Assembly: GCA_963732795.1 (NCBI GenBank)
Contig: CAVTAV010000007.1
Location: 186,001 to 250,000, forward strand
Origin: CAVTAV01 sp963732795
GTDB lineage: Bacteria > Pseudomonadota > Alphaproteobacteria > CAVTAV01
Length of the DNA stretch: 64,000 nucleotides
Reading direction: 5' to 3'
The notes beneath the pieces are model-generated. The model was not told the origin of the DNA. It ran no database searches and was given only the letters and a program-made list of their open reading frames with translations. Positions 34,927 through 44,020 of the stretch are shown one piece after another. Every line of letters starts with the position of its first letter. Positions within the stretch are counted from its first letter, which is position 1. Made by a program: the position numbers and the translations under genes.

Positions 34927-36466
34927 TCAGGAAGACCGGGTAGGGGCCGAGTTCGATCGTGCCCTTGGACACATCGATCGGCGTGCCGACGGTGTCGAAG
35001 GCTTCCCTGACGTGTAGGTCCTTGATCGAGATCGATCGCGTGCCGTCGGCCGTCCAGGCGACCGTGCAATCGCCGTCCGTGCCCGAGAACACATAGCGCA
35101 TGACGCCGTCCGCCGAGGCATCCTTCGCGGCACGGCCCCTCATGCAGCGGAGCGTCGCGGCATAGGCCAGGTAGCCGGGCTTGGGGAAGCCCCAATAATC
35201 GCGCAGGCCGAAATGGGCCTCCGAATCGGTCGTCGAGGTGAAGCGATCGCGGTAGTTGTACCAGAACACCTTGGCGATGCCCTTGGCGAAGGCATGGGCG
35301 TGGAGCTTGACGAGATAAGCGGCGTATTCGGCGCGGGTGAGGGCGCGGCCGGTCGGCTTCACGCCGGAGAAGATGATCGGCACATGCGCGTCGTTCTGCA
35401 CCGCGCCGACCTCGGTATACCATATCGGGATATCGATGCCCGCCGCCGCCATGGCGGCGCGCAACCCGTCGACGAAATTGTCGTGCCATTCGTCGGGCGA
35501 GGGCCAGCCGTGCCAGGGATAGGGATGGGCGGCGAGGACGTCGATTTGCTTGCCGAGCGGGCTCCCGAAAAGCGCGCGATAGGGCGCGAGATCGACATTC
35601 GCGACCTGGTAGGCGAGCTTGACGGACGGTGCGAGTTCGGCCTTTTCGGCCTGGACGAGGCGGAATTTCTCGGCCCGGTCGGCGAGCTTGGCCTCGTAAT
35701 CGCCGCCGGCCAGGTTTTCCTCGATCCCGAGCTCATAGGCCGGAACCGAGGGCGCGTCGTCGAAGCGGGGATCGGCCGTAAATAGGTCCGCCATCATGGC
35801 GGCGACATCTTGGGGCGAGCCCAATTTCCAGGTATCGCCGGCGATCAGCGGCAGCTCGATCTCGCCCCGCTTATGGCGCTTCTCGAGCACGGCCCGCCAT
35901 TCGGCCGCGTCGACGCCGTGGCCATTCCAGCCGGCCTGGACCTCCGTCAGAGTCTTGATCCAGCCGGGGCTGAGATAGGGATCGCCGACCTCGAAATGAA
36001 CGAGGCCGAAGCGCGAGTCGGGATCGGGTTTGCCGTCTGCCGCCTTGGGCAGGACCGCGAAGCCGATCTCCGGCCGCTCGCCCGAATTCGGATTGAAATA
36101 GACACCGTCCGCCGGCAGCAGCTTAAGCCCGTAATAGCCCACCGGCATATCGGCCGAGGGCGAGCGGATCGTCTGCGATTTGCCGGGGGTGAGCGGCGAC
36201 GGGCTGGAAAGCGTCCGGCCCCGGAAATCGACCCATTGATAGCCGAGATCGGCGGGCGCGGTGCCCGAAATCACATCGGCCTCGACCTTGATCGAGAACC
36301 CCTTGCCCGGCGGAAAGACGTGGAAGGCGCTGCCGTCCTCGACGGTCACCTCGACATAGGGCTTTTCGGCATAGGACGGATTCGCGACCCACAGCCCCGC
36401 CGCCACCAGGACGAGACCGCCGCCGACAAGACCGAACTTCATCGCCGCCGTCATGGGCCGAGACAC
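34907..36466 (-). CDS. Exported glycoside-hydrolase-like (clan GH-A type) protein
   Basis: 519 residues with signal peptide/anchor (about 8-28; VGGGLVLVAAGLWVA). An N-terminal beta-sandwich-like part (about 35-150) precedes a (beta/alpha)8-like domain: DVLAAHPYPWHGWPS, and two candidate catalytic Glu in YELGIEENL (acid/base position) and IWYTEVGAV (nucleophile position). A C-terminal beta region closes it. Similar to GH39/cellulase-superfamily proteins; substrate unknown, possibly cell-envelope or polysaccharide. Lies 25 bases downstream of the Mrr_N/RMF-like gene. Confidence 0.68.
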   Translation of the reverse strand: MSRPMTAAMKFGLVGGGLVLVAAGLWVANPSYAEKPYVEVTVEDGSAFHVFPPGKGFSIKVEADVISGTAPADLGYQWVDFRGRTLSSPSPLTPGKSQTIRSPSADMPVGYYGLKLLPADGVYFNPNSGERPEIGFAVLPKAADGKPDPDSRFGLVHFEVGDPYLSPGWIKTLTEVQAGWNGHGVDAAEWRAVLEKRHKRGEIELPLIAGDTWKLGSPQDVAAMMADLFTADPRFDDAPSVPAYELGIEENLAGGDYEAKLADRAEKFRLVQAEKAELAPSVKLAYQVANVDLAPYRALFGSPLGKQIDVLAAHPYPWHGWPSPDEWHDNFVDGLRAAMAAAGIDIPIWYTEVGAVQNDAHVPIIFSGVKPTGRALTRAEYAAYLVKLHAHAFAKGIAKVFWYNYRDRFTSTTDSEAHFGLRDYWGFPKPGYLAYAATLRCMRGRAAKDASADGVMRYVFSGTDGDCTVAWTADGTRSISIKDLHVREAFDTVGTPIDVSKGTIELGPYPVFLISGTAR

Positions 36467-36491
36467 CTTTCCGGCGGCGCGGCCTATCCCC

Positions 36492-37019
36492 TCACTCGGA
36501 CGGTTCGTCCCGGGCGTCGCACCAACCGTTTTCCCATTCTAGATGGCCAAAGGTGTCGAATTCGTATGGATTGTCGGTGAGACCGAGTCCCGAATGATGG
36601 GCGACATAACCCTCGTCGAATTCCTTGGTCGGCTCCGAGACGGTGTCGTACTCGGCTTCTTGTCGGAATGGATTTGGCCTGGCGACATAGGAGCGGAACT
36701 CGGGAAACGCCATCAGCACCGACGGGTCGACGCCGGTCGGATTGTCCATCAGGACATCCCGGCCCCGCTCCGTGATCGTGCAGGTTCCGGTCTCGTCCGG
36801 ATCCAGGAGGCCCGCCACGCAGAGGTAACGGAAGGCGGCGATCACCCGGCGGAGCAGCAGATCCTCGTCGGTGGGCGGCGCCTCATGCGCGAGCGCGAGG
36901 TTCGCTTCGAGCTGCCGAACGCAGTCTTCGGGCGTTATCGGCCCGTGCAGCGCCGTTTTCAGCGCGATCAGCATGATGTTCGGCTCGTTGAGCAGAGGAT
37001 ACTCTTCCTGGATGTCCAT
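36492..37019 (-). CDS. Winged-helix (Mrr_N-like) protein with RMF-like C-terminus
   Basis: 175 residues, acidic. Residues about 10-110 (ALKTALHGPITPEDCVRQLE; FRYLCVAGLLDPDETG; TITERGRDVLMDNP) have the pattern of the Mrr N-terminal winged helix. The last 45 residues (EGYVAHHSGLGLTDNPYEF ... HLEWENGWCDARDE) follow the ribosome modulation factor pattern GY-x-G-x-PY-x-W-x-GW-x-A. I know of no described fusion of this kind. Same strand as the HupE operon, 90 bases after it, and 25 bases before the glycosidase-like gene. Confidence 0.65.
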   Translation of the reverse strand: MDIQEEYPLLNEPNIMLIALKTALHGPITPEDCVRQLEANLALAHEAPPTDEDLLLRRVIAAFRYLCVAGLLDPDETGTCTITERGRDVLMDNPTGVDPSVLMAFPEFRSYVARPNPFRQEAEYDTVSEPTKEFDEGYVAHHSGLGLTDNPYEFDTFGHLEWENGWCDARDEPSE

Positions 37020-37109
37020 AGAGTCGGGTTGGCCCTTGGCTGGTCATCCCCCCGGACACAATGGTGGCGAAGTTCGCCGCCCGGTGCAACCGCCAAACCG
37101 GCCGAAAGA

Positions 37110-38336
37110 TCAGCCGAGGACCATGCTGCGGGTCAGGAACCAATAAAGGCCTTCGCCCACGAGATAGGCCGCCGCGATGTCAGTGAAGAGCGGCCGCGGA
37201 ATTGCGAGGCGAACCTTGGACAACAGATAGGCGATCAGAAGAGCGGTCATCACGACCGTAATCTGACCGATCTCGACGCCGGAATTGAAGCCGACCAGGA
37301 GCTCGGCGATCTTCCCTTTCGGCAGCCGCAACTCCAGAATATTCGATGCGAAGCCGAAGCCGTGAATCGTGCCGAAGACCAGGGTCATGATCAGGCGGAC
37401 GCGTCCGGCGTCGCGCATATGGCCGGTCATCATCAGGTAACTGCCGCCGAACACGCCGCCACCGATGAGGAGCAGCATCGGCAAGGTCACCGTCAGCCCC
37501 TCGAATCCGAGATATTTGACCCCCGCCATCAGCATCAGCAATCCGCCCATGATGATGGCCACCACAGCAGGCTTGTGGGTACTGTCGCCGATATTTTCCG
37601 CCCCGATCATGGCGATGGTGAAAGCCACCAGCGCGTCGATGAATTGCGGCTCGGGTCTCAGAATGCCGGTGACCGCCAGGGCCAAGGTGATGCTGTGGCC
37701 GATCGTGAAGCCCGTCACGACGAACAGCAGGTCGCGGATACGCCGCGAGATCAGCACCAGGCCAAGCATGAACGACATATGGTCGATGCCGGTGAAGATG
37801 TGCCAGATGCCCATCTGGATGAATTTCAGAAAGCCGGCGTTATCCAGCTCGCTGCTGCCGTTGGCTTCGGAAACGTTCACCGAGCGGTGGTCGTCGACCA
37901 GAAGCTGCTCGAAGAACTGACCTTTGGAGTTCTCGATCTGAGCGAAATCGGTATGGGACGGCACGAGGTCGTAGAACGCGTCCGAATGGATCGTGACGCC
38001 CTTGTCGGTCGGGCATTTGAAATTGAACTCGAAGCGCGAATAGCCGGAGGTGGCAGCCAAGGCGGTCGGCCCCGTCGCCATGTCGCATTTCTGCTTGTCG
38101 GCGAGGACGCCCACCCGGTCCGCGAGATATTTGCCGAGCACGGCCGGTTGCGGCATGTCGTGGCCCGATTTCGACAGGCGCTTCGCCTCCAGATCCGGCA
38201 CGGTGAATTGAAGATGGACGTTCTTGCCCTGGACCTGCCAGGCGCTATGGCTCTCGCTCAAGGTATGGGCGAGAACGGGCGCCCCGCCGGCGAGGCAGAG
38301 GACGAGCGCGAGGGCGACGCGCAAAAGCGCCCTCAT
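37110..38336 (-). CDS. HupE/UreJ family membrane protein
   Basis: 408 residues with signal peptide, a large periplasmic N-terminal half (about 23-170) and six to seven C-terminal helices. Family features are the helix-start GIWHIFTGIDHMSFML with clustered His/Asp, FTIGHSITLALAV, and TIHGFGFASNILEL. HupE_UreJ_2 members are proposed nickel or cobalt importers, related to hydrogenase and urease genes. Here it starts on the last codon of the parvulin gene (ATGA overlap), so it belongs to the cytochrome c operon. Confidence 0.82.
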   Translation of the reverse strand: MRALLRVALALVLCLAGGAPVLAHTLSESHSAWQVQGKNVHLQFTVPDLEAKRLSKSGHDMPQPAVLGKYLADRVGVLADKQKCDMATGPTALAATSGYSRFEFNFKCPTDKGVTIHSDAFYDLVPSHTDFAQIENSKGQFFEQLLVDDHRSVNVSEANGSSELDNAGFLKFIQMGIWHIFTGIDHMSFMLGLVLISRRIRDLLFVVTGFTIGHSITLALAVTGILRPEPQFIDALVAFTIAMIGAENIGDSTHKPAVVAIIMGGLLMLMAGVKYLGFEGLTVTLPMLLLIGGGVFGGSYLMMTGHMRDAGRVRLIMTLVFGTIHGFGFASNILELRLPKGKIAELLVGFNSGVEIGQITVVMTALLIAYLLSKVRLAIPRPLFTDIAAAYLVGEGLYWFLTRSMVLG

Positions 38337-39361
38337 GGGGCGTAGGCCTTCAGGAAGTCGTCGGGGTTGTAGTCGCCCCGGTAATCCTTGGCGATCAGGA
38401 TCTTGGAGCGGTTGCGCAGGAAGCTGACGGTATTGTTCATCAGCCGCTGCTGCTCGTTGTTCTTATAGTCGGTCAGCACCTGCGAGCGGGACTTCTCGAA
38501 GCTCAAGGGAACGGGCCGCGTGTTAGAGATCATGGCGACGACGTGATAGCCGTCCTTGATCAGGATCGGGTCGGAGACCTGGCCGGCATCCAGCTTGACG
38601 ACGTTGTTGTAGATCTTGTCGCCGAGATGGATCTTGGCGGCGAAATAGAAGTCCTCGTCGTAATATTTGGCCTGGGTCAGGCCGTATTTCTCCTCGACAT
38701 CGAGGCGCGGGGTCCCGTTCTTGAGCGCGGCGGCCGCCTGTTGGGCGCGGGCCAACGTGTCCTGCTCCGACTCGCCGATGCGCTCCATGACCAGCAGGTT
38801 GTGCACCGTCATCGTGCCTTCGGTGGCGTATCGGGCGCGATGGTCGTTGAACTGCTTCCGGAGTTGCGCCTCGGTCGGCTGGCTCGTCGTCACCTCGGCG
38901 ATGGCCTGTTGCTCGACGGCGGAAACCAGGGCGTTGCGGGACGACTGGTCGGTTTCGGCGAAATTGAGCTCGAGCCCGCGCTGCACCAGAAGCTCCTCGC
39001 GCAGCATCTCGTCCAGCACTTTGAGCTTCTCGTCGCGCGAGGCTTGATCGAACGGGATGCCGGTCTCGTTCTCGAGCTGGATCTGGAAGTCGCTCCTCAG
39101 GATCGGCACGTTGTTCACGAGGGCCAGATCCGGCGGCGGCACCGTATTGGTCTCGGTGCCGCGGGCGTTGAAGAGGCCGATGCCGCCGACGATCAATCCG
39201 CCGACAACGCCGATTACATAGAACCAGGTCGCGCGGGTCACGCTGACCCTGTCGGCTTTGAGGAAATCCGGCCGGCTGTCCGGTTTGGTGTGGCCGGATG
39301 GCGGTTCCTGATCCATGGTGGCTCCGTCGGCTTGGATGGTCTCGGTATCGACTTTGTTCAT
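38333..39361 (-). CDS. Membrane-anchored parvulin-type peptidylprolyl isomerase
   Basis: 342 residues: acidic cytoplasmic start, one membrane helix (about 46-66), then a SurA/PpiC-like periplasmic chaperone. The rotamase domain includes 'TVHNLLVMERIGESEQDTLARAQ', 'GLTQAKYYDEDFYF', 'LIKDGYHVVAMI'. Classic parvulin active-site residues are only partly kept, so it may act mainly as a chaperone. ATG overlaps the cytochrome c stop by 4 bases and its stop overlaps hupE. Inference: folding or heme-attachment support for the cytochrome. Confidence 0.8.
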   Translation of the reverse strand: MNKVDTETIQADGATMDQEPPSGHTKPDSRPDFLKADRVSVTRATWFYVIGVVGGLIVGGIGLFNARGTETNTVPPPDLALVNNVPILRSDFQIQLENETGIPFDQASRDEKLKVLDEMLREELLVQRGLELNFAETDQSSRNALVSAVEQQAIAEVTTSQPTEAQLRKQFNDHRARYATEGTMTVHNLLVMERIGESEQDTLARAQQAAAALKNGTPRLDVEEKYGLTQAKYYDEDFYFAAKIHLGDKIYNNVVKLDAGQVSDPILIKDGYHVVAMISNTRPVPLSFEKSRSQVLTDYKNNEQQRLMNNTVSFLRNRSKILIAKDYRGDYNPDDFLKAYAP

Positions 39362-40210
39362 GGGACGCTCCCCGCGCTCGCCGTCTGGGTTTGGGCGGGC
39401 GGCGGCTCCTTGGAATGCACATAGACCGCGATGGCGCGGATCGTTACCGGCGACAGCCGGTCGATAAAGGCCGGGCAATAGCCTTCGAGTCCGTGGGCGA
39501 TGGTGTGATAAATCCAGGCCTTCGATCCGTCGCCATAGAGCCAAATGTTGTCCACGAGATCCGGGGCGCCGATCGCTGTATCGCCCAACGCGTCATTGGC
39601 GTGGCAGTCCCAGCACACGCCTTTGAGATAATTGCGGTAGATCGCTTCGCCGCGCACCACCGCCAGCTTCTCGTCCACCGTCTTCGGGGGATGCTGGAAC
39701 GAATAGATATAGTCCGTGATGTCGTCCAATTCCTCAGGCGAGAGCGGTATGACTTTGTATCGCGGATAGGGATGTCTCGGTGCCGAAGGCCGGCATGCTG
39801 GCGAGGTCCCAGCCCTTCGAGTTGCCGGAGCGGATGCCGTACATGATGATCCGCTCGATCTGGCTCACCCGCCCGCTGCCATAGAGGTAGTCGTTATCGG
39901 TGAGGTTGGGGATGCCTTTCAGCGGATCGCCCTTCATAGTCGTGCCGTGGCACGAGGCGCAGTTCTTCTCGAAGGCTGATTTGCCCCGCGGCAGGGCGAA
40001 GCTGACCAACTCGGGCTTGTTCGGGACGGTGTCGGGCGTGGAGATCAGGAACCGGGCGTCCATCTCGCGGATCTGGAAATAGCGGTAGCCGCCCAGGCCG
40101 ATCGCGATCACGGCGGCGGCCGCGATCACTCCGATGCCGGGTTTCGTCCGATACCAGGCCCGTTTCGGGCTGTGCTGCACGGGTTCTTCGCTCAATTCGC
40201 GCTCACTCAA
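39358..40210 (-). CDS. Diheme cytochrome c, CcoP/FixP-like (frameshifted)
   Basis: N-terminal membrane helix (PGIGVIAAAAVIAIGLGGYRYF), then a first heme site CASCH with distal Met in MPAFG, and, after a shift near 39770, a second heme site CWDCH with downstream 'YCPAFIDRLSPVTIRAIAVYV'. The NLTDNDYLYGSG...IERIIMYGI pattern is that of CcoP-type cytochromes, though no cbb3 oxidase subunit I or II is in view. A TTG at 40210 is taken as start; the FixK box at 40263 would then give an 18-base leader. First gene of the cytochrome-parvulin-HupE operon. Confidence 0.78.
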
Positions 40211-40574
40211 AAATTCCGCCCCAATCTCAAGACCAGGAAAACACGCCCGCCCCGGCAGGTCGTTGAGGCGGATCAAAATTTCTCTCGCGACTTTCCGGTC
40301 CTTGGGGCCGTGGCCTCGACTTGGTCCTTGGTGCTCCGGCGGGCGCCTCCGCCCCGTCTCCCGCACGGAAATTTCCTGCCTAGACCTGGAACATGGCCGG
40401 TCAAGCGTCCAGTAAATTACCGTTATCGCGATTGTTTCGGTTTGTTACAGGCCGTTTGTTAACGGATTCCGAGACCTTTGGCCGGCCCCAAAAGCAATTG
40501 CTGGGTGACGGCCGGCCATGGGCAGCTATAGTCGTTTCGTAGTCGCCGCGTCAGCATCCGGGGGGAGCCGCTGC
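40211..40574. other. 364-bp divergent intergenic region, cytochrome operon/MFS gene
   Basis: No gene is supported. It contains the FixK box at 40263-40276 for the minus-strand operon. A GTTACA at 40444 and GTTAAC at 40458 lie on the MFS side but at 14-base, not 10-base, spacing. The GGGGGAG ribosome site of the MFS gene closes it. Confidence 0.6.
40263..40276 (-). promoter_or_regulatory. Candidate FixK box of the cytochrome c operon
   Basis: TTGAG-GCGG-ATCAA, 9 of 10 matches to TTGAT-N4-ATCAA. Centred 60 bases upstream of the TTG start at 40210; a class II position (-41.5) puts transcription start near 40228. Confidence 0.62.
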
Positions 40575-41943
40575 ATGTCCGTCAACACGTCCGCCGAGGA
40601 CCAGGCCTGGCCGCGTCCCGCGACCGCCTGGTACATGGTCGCGATTCTTGCGATCGCCTATTCGCTGTCCTTTCTCGATCGCCAGATCCTGACTCTGCTG
40701 GTGGGGCCGATCAAAGGCAGCCTCCATATCAGCGACACCCAGATGAGCTATCTGTTGGGGACGGCGTTCGGCATCTTCTATGCCGTGGTCGGCCTGCCGA
40801 TCAGCCGACTGATCGACAGCGCGAACCGGCGGACGATCGTGTTCTGGGGCATCTCGCTCTGGAGCGTGATGACGGCGTATTGCGGCCTGACGCGGGGGTA
40901 TGCGCAGCTTTTCCTGGCGCGGATCGGGGTCGGCGTCGGCGAGGCGTCGCTCAATCCGTCGGCCTTTTCCATGGTGACCGACGCCTTCCCGCCCAAGAAG
41001 CGGCCGCTTGCGATGTCGGTGTTCCATCTCGGCATTCCGATCGGCCAGGGCCTGGCGCTGATCATCGGCGGCACGGTGATCGCGCTGGTCGCGAAGGTCG
41101 ACCTCTCCCAGGTGCCGATATTCCATGTCGAATTTTCCTGGCAGCTCGTCTTCCTGATGGTCGGCCTGCCGGGCCTGATCGTCGCGGCTGCTGATGTGGA
41201 CCGTGAAGGAGCCGAAACGCCGGGGCTTTATCGGGACTGGCGGCGGCAAACAGACCCAGCGCGTGCCGATTTCCGAGGTCTTCAAGTTCATGTCGGCGCG
41301 CCGTTTCGCCTTTTTCACGCTTTTTCTCGGCGTAAGCCTCAAGATCGCGCTCGGTTATGCCAGCAACGCTTGGATCCCGACCTATTTCATCCGGGTTCAC
41401 GACTATACCTCGACCGAGATCGGCATCCTTTACGGCTCGATCGGCATCGTCGTCGGCGTGAGCGGCAATTTCATCTGCGGCGGCCTTGCCAATTGGCTCG
41501 CGTCCAAAGGCATCAAGGACGCCTCGATGATCGTGATTCTCTGGGGCTATTTCATCGCCATCCCGCTCGGGATCGTCGCGCCTCTGATGCCGAGCGCGGC
41601 GTGGGCCATCGCGCTCTTCCAGGCGATGACCTTCTTCACCAATTTCCATGTGCTGGCGCCCGCGACCATCGTCGCGATCGTGCCGAACCAGATGCGCGGG
41701 CAGATTTCGGCGATTTATGTCTTCCTGGCCAATATCATCGGCCTCGGTCTCGGCCCGACCATGGTCGGCGTGCTGACGGACCACGTGTTCCACAACACGC
41801 AGGCGATCGGTTATTCCCTCTCCGTCACCTCGGCCATCCTCGGCCCCCTCGGCGCGGTCATCCTGCTTTTCGGCATCAAGGCCTATCGGCGATGCCTGGA
41901 GGATGCCGAAACCTGGGAGGCGGCCCCGGCTCCGGCGGAGTAA
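40575..41943 (+). CDS. MFS transporter, hexuronate/aromatic-acid type (frameshifted)
   Basis: About 455 residues, twelve helices. First frame: YSLSFLDRQILTLLVGPIK, GxLADxxxRR-equivalent SRLIDSANRRTI, and 'ARIGVGVGEASLNPSAFSMV' (typical of the spinster-like/GudP MFS group). A shift near 41193 moves the rest to another frame: 'IGILYGSIGIVVGVSGNFICGGLANWL', 'IVPNQMRGQISAIYVFLANI' and a 'GLGLGPTMVGVLTD' motif. ATG at 40575 follows GGGGGAG. Substrate unknown. Convergent with the second UspA gene; a palindromic repeat lies between. Confidence 0.85.
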
Positions 41944-41965
41944 GGCCACCGGTTTCGCATCCAAC

Positions 41966-42039
41966 GTCATCGCGAGGCGCGAAGCGCCGTGGCGATCCAG
42001 GCAGGCTGGATTGCCGCGCCCTGGGGGGCTCGCAATGAC
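41966..42039. repeat. Dispersed palindromic repeat, copy 4
   Basis: GTCATCGCGAGGCGCGAAGC start, GGCGATCCAG/CTGGATTGCC centre and GCTCGCAATGAC end. It lies 22 bases past the MFS stop and 6 bases from the end of the convergent UspA gene. Confidence 0.87.
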
Positions 42040-42045
42040 GGGGCC

Positions 42046-42872
42046 TTAATGTGACAGGAACAGTGGAACGGCCGCGTTGCCGAGGAGGTATTTGGTCACG
42101 CCGCCGAGCACCCATTCCCGGAGGCGGGAATGGCCCCAGGCGCCCGCAACGATGAGATCCGCACCATGGGCCTTCACCGAGGACAGGATGATATCCTCGA
42201 CCGGGGTGTTGACCGCCTCCACCTGCTCGACCTCGGCCTTGACGCCGTGGCGGGCGAGGTGGGTGGCGATATCGGCGCCGAGAAGGCGGTCCGGCTCGTT
42301 CTTGCCGACGACCAGAATGTCCACACTGTCGGCGGCTTTGAGGAGTGGCATGGCGTCATGAACCGCGCGGGCCGACTCCGGACTTGCATTCCAGGCGACG
42401 AGGATGCGCTTGCCGACGGTCGTCCCCGGCGCGACCGTGGGCACTCCTAGCACCGGTAGCCCGCTCGCCAGCACGAGATCCGCCGGCAAGGTCGCGATCG
42501 AGACCGGGGCCTCTTCGGGTCGAGATTGCTCACCACCGTCAGATCGGCATAGCGAGACTGATGCGCCAGCTCGAGCACGATCTCGCCGGACGCCACCCGC
42601 CATTCGTTCGAGAGGCCCGTCTGAGCGAGGCGCTTGTCGAAGATGGCCTTGGCGCCGTCGGCGTTCTTCTGGTCCACCTCGCGCTTGAATTCGAGAATTT
42701 CCAGCGGCACCTGGACATAGGGCAAATCATAGGCCGGCACGACGTCCAGATACATGACATGCAGCCCCGTGACATGGGCGTCGAACCGTTCCGCCAGGCG
42801 GCAGGCGACGTCGAGATTGCGTGCGCCGTGCTCGTCATTGGTGACATGGACGAGGATGGTTTTGAGCGACAT
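42046..42872 (-). CDS. Tandem-domain universal stress protein, second gene (frameshifted)
   Basis: About 275 residues. The first frame gives MSLKTILVHVTNDEHGARNL... to YADLTVVSNLDPK; a shift near 42517 continues as EEAPVSIATLPADLVL...GKRILVAWNASPESARAV and the ATP loop GAWGHSRLREWVLGGVTKYLL. Its GHSRLREWVLGG is a standard Usp signature. Only a weak GATC-free leader precedes ATG 42872. A FixK-like box lies 87-100 bases upstream, shared with the divergent methyltransferase-like gene. Confidence 0.84.
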
Positions 42873-42958
42873 GATGGTCTCCTGATTACCGGCGACGTCC
42901 CCTGGAATGCTGCGGTCGCAGCGAGGGCGGATGCTAGCAGGGCCGGCGATGCCTTGTC

Positions 42959-42972
42959 GTGATTCGGATCAA
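42959..42972. promoter_or_regulatory. Candidate FixK box between UspA and methyltransferase-like gene
   Basis: GTGAT-TCGG-ATCAA matches 9 of 10 consensus positions. It is centred about 94 bases upstream of the UspA ATG and about 109 bases upstream of the plus-strand ATG at 43075, so either gene could use it. Confidence 0.5.
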
Positions 42973-43074
42973 GCCGCGCACCCCGGTCACCGAGATGTGT
43001 TTTGGCACGTGGCCTCCGGACTCTATATTAGGCGGCGAAAGCACCGTCGAAATCCTGCAGTGGGGGAGATCATC

Positions 43075-43896
43075 ATGATCGCACCGAATGTTTGCAAGGC
43101 CTTCGCCGTTCTGACGCTTCTGGCCGCGCCGATGCTGGCGGCGCCGGCCCATGCCGCCGACATGAAGGTCGACCCGGCGCTCAAGGCCGTCCTCGACGGA
43201 CCCCAGCGCTCCGCCGAACACAAGGCGCGGGACCAATACCGCCATCCCGGCGAGACGCTCACCTTCTTCGGCCTCAAGCCTGACATGACCGTGGTCGAGC
43301 TCTGGCCGTTCGGCGGCTGGTACACCGAGATTTTGGCGCCCTACCTCAAGGCCCGCGGGAAGCTCTACGGCGCCAACGTGGCCAGCGATGTGCGCGGTCT
43401 CGGCCGCTATCGCTCGGCCTTCGAAAACAAGCTCGCCTCGGACAAAGACCTCTATTCGGACGTCGTCGAGACCGATCTCGGCCCTTCCGACAGCGCCATC
43501 GCGCCTGCGGGCACCGCCGACATGGTCGTGACGTTCCGCAACATTCACAACTGGGATTCGGGCGGCTTCACCGATCATGTCTTCAAGGAAGTCTATGCCG
43601 CCCTGAAGCCCGGCGGGATCTTCGGCGTGGTGGAGCACCGCGCCAAGCCCGGCATGGAATCCAAGGAGCCGGGCTACACGTCGGAAGACCGCGCGATCAA
43701 GCAGATCGAGGCGGCCGGCTTCAAGCTCGTCGCCAAGTCCGAGATCAACGCCAACCCGAAGGATACCAAGGACTATCCGGCCGGTGTCTGGACTCTGCCG
43801 CCCGATTTCCGCCTCGGTGACAAGGACCGCGACAAATACGCCGCGATCGGTGAATCGGACCGCTTCACGCTCAAATTCGTGAAGCCGAAGGATTGA
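43075..43896 (+). CDS. Exported class I methyltransferase-like protein
   Basis: 273 residues with a signal peptide ending near AAPAHAADM. The rest has a Rossmann methyltransferase layout: motif I VVELWPFGGWYTEILAP, post-I ANV, motif 'GTADMVVTFRNIHNW' and 'YAALKPGGIFGVVEHRA'. SAM is not known to be available in the periplasm, so activity there is doubtful; some family members may act before export or have another role. GGGGGAG precedes the ATG. Divergent from UspA with a FixK-like box between. Confidence 0.78.
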   Translation: MIAPNVCKAFAVLTLLAAPMLAAPAHAADMKVDPALKAVLDGPQRSAEHKARDQYRHPGETLTFFGLKPDMTVVELWPFGGWYTEILAPYLKARGKLYGANVASDVRGLGRYRSAFENKLASDKDLYSDVVETDLGPSDSAIAPAGTADMVVTFRNIHNWDSGGFTDHVFKEVYAALKPGGIFGVVEHRAKPGMESKEPGYTSEDRAIKQIEAAGFKLVAKSEINANPKDTKDYPAGVWTLPPDFRLGDKDRDKYAAIGESDRFTLKFVKPKD

Positions 43897-44020
43897 GCCG
43901 GCATAGTTGATTTTTCCACTCGAATCCGCGTTCGGGTGCTTTTCGAATGGGGCGGTTAGGGGCTAAGATCGCCGCCGCACCAGACGCATCATCGACACAA
44001 AATCAACGAGAGGCTCAATC

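Noticed and set aside
40444..40463. Possible second K-box (GTTACA ... GTTAAC) before the MFS gene
   Set aside because: The hexamers start 14 bases apart rather than 10 and the second is inverted-like; kept only as a note.
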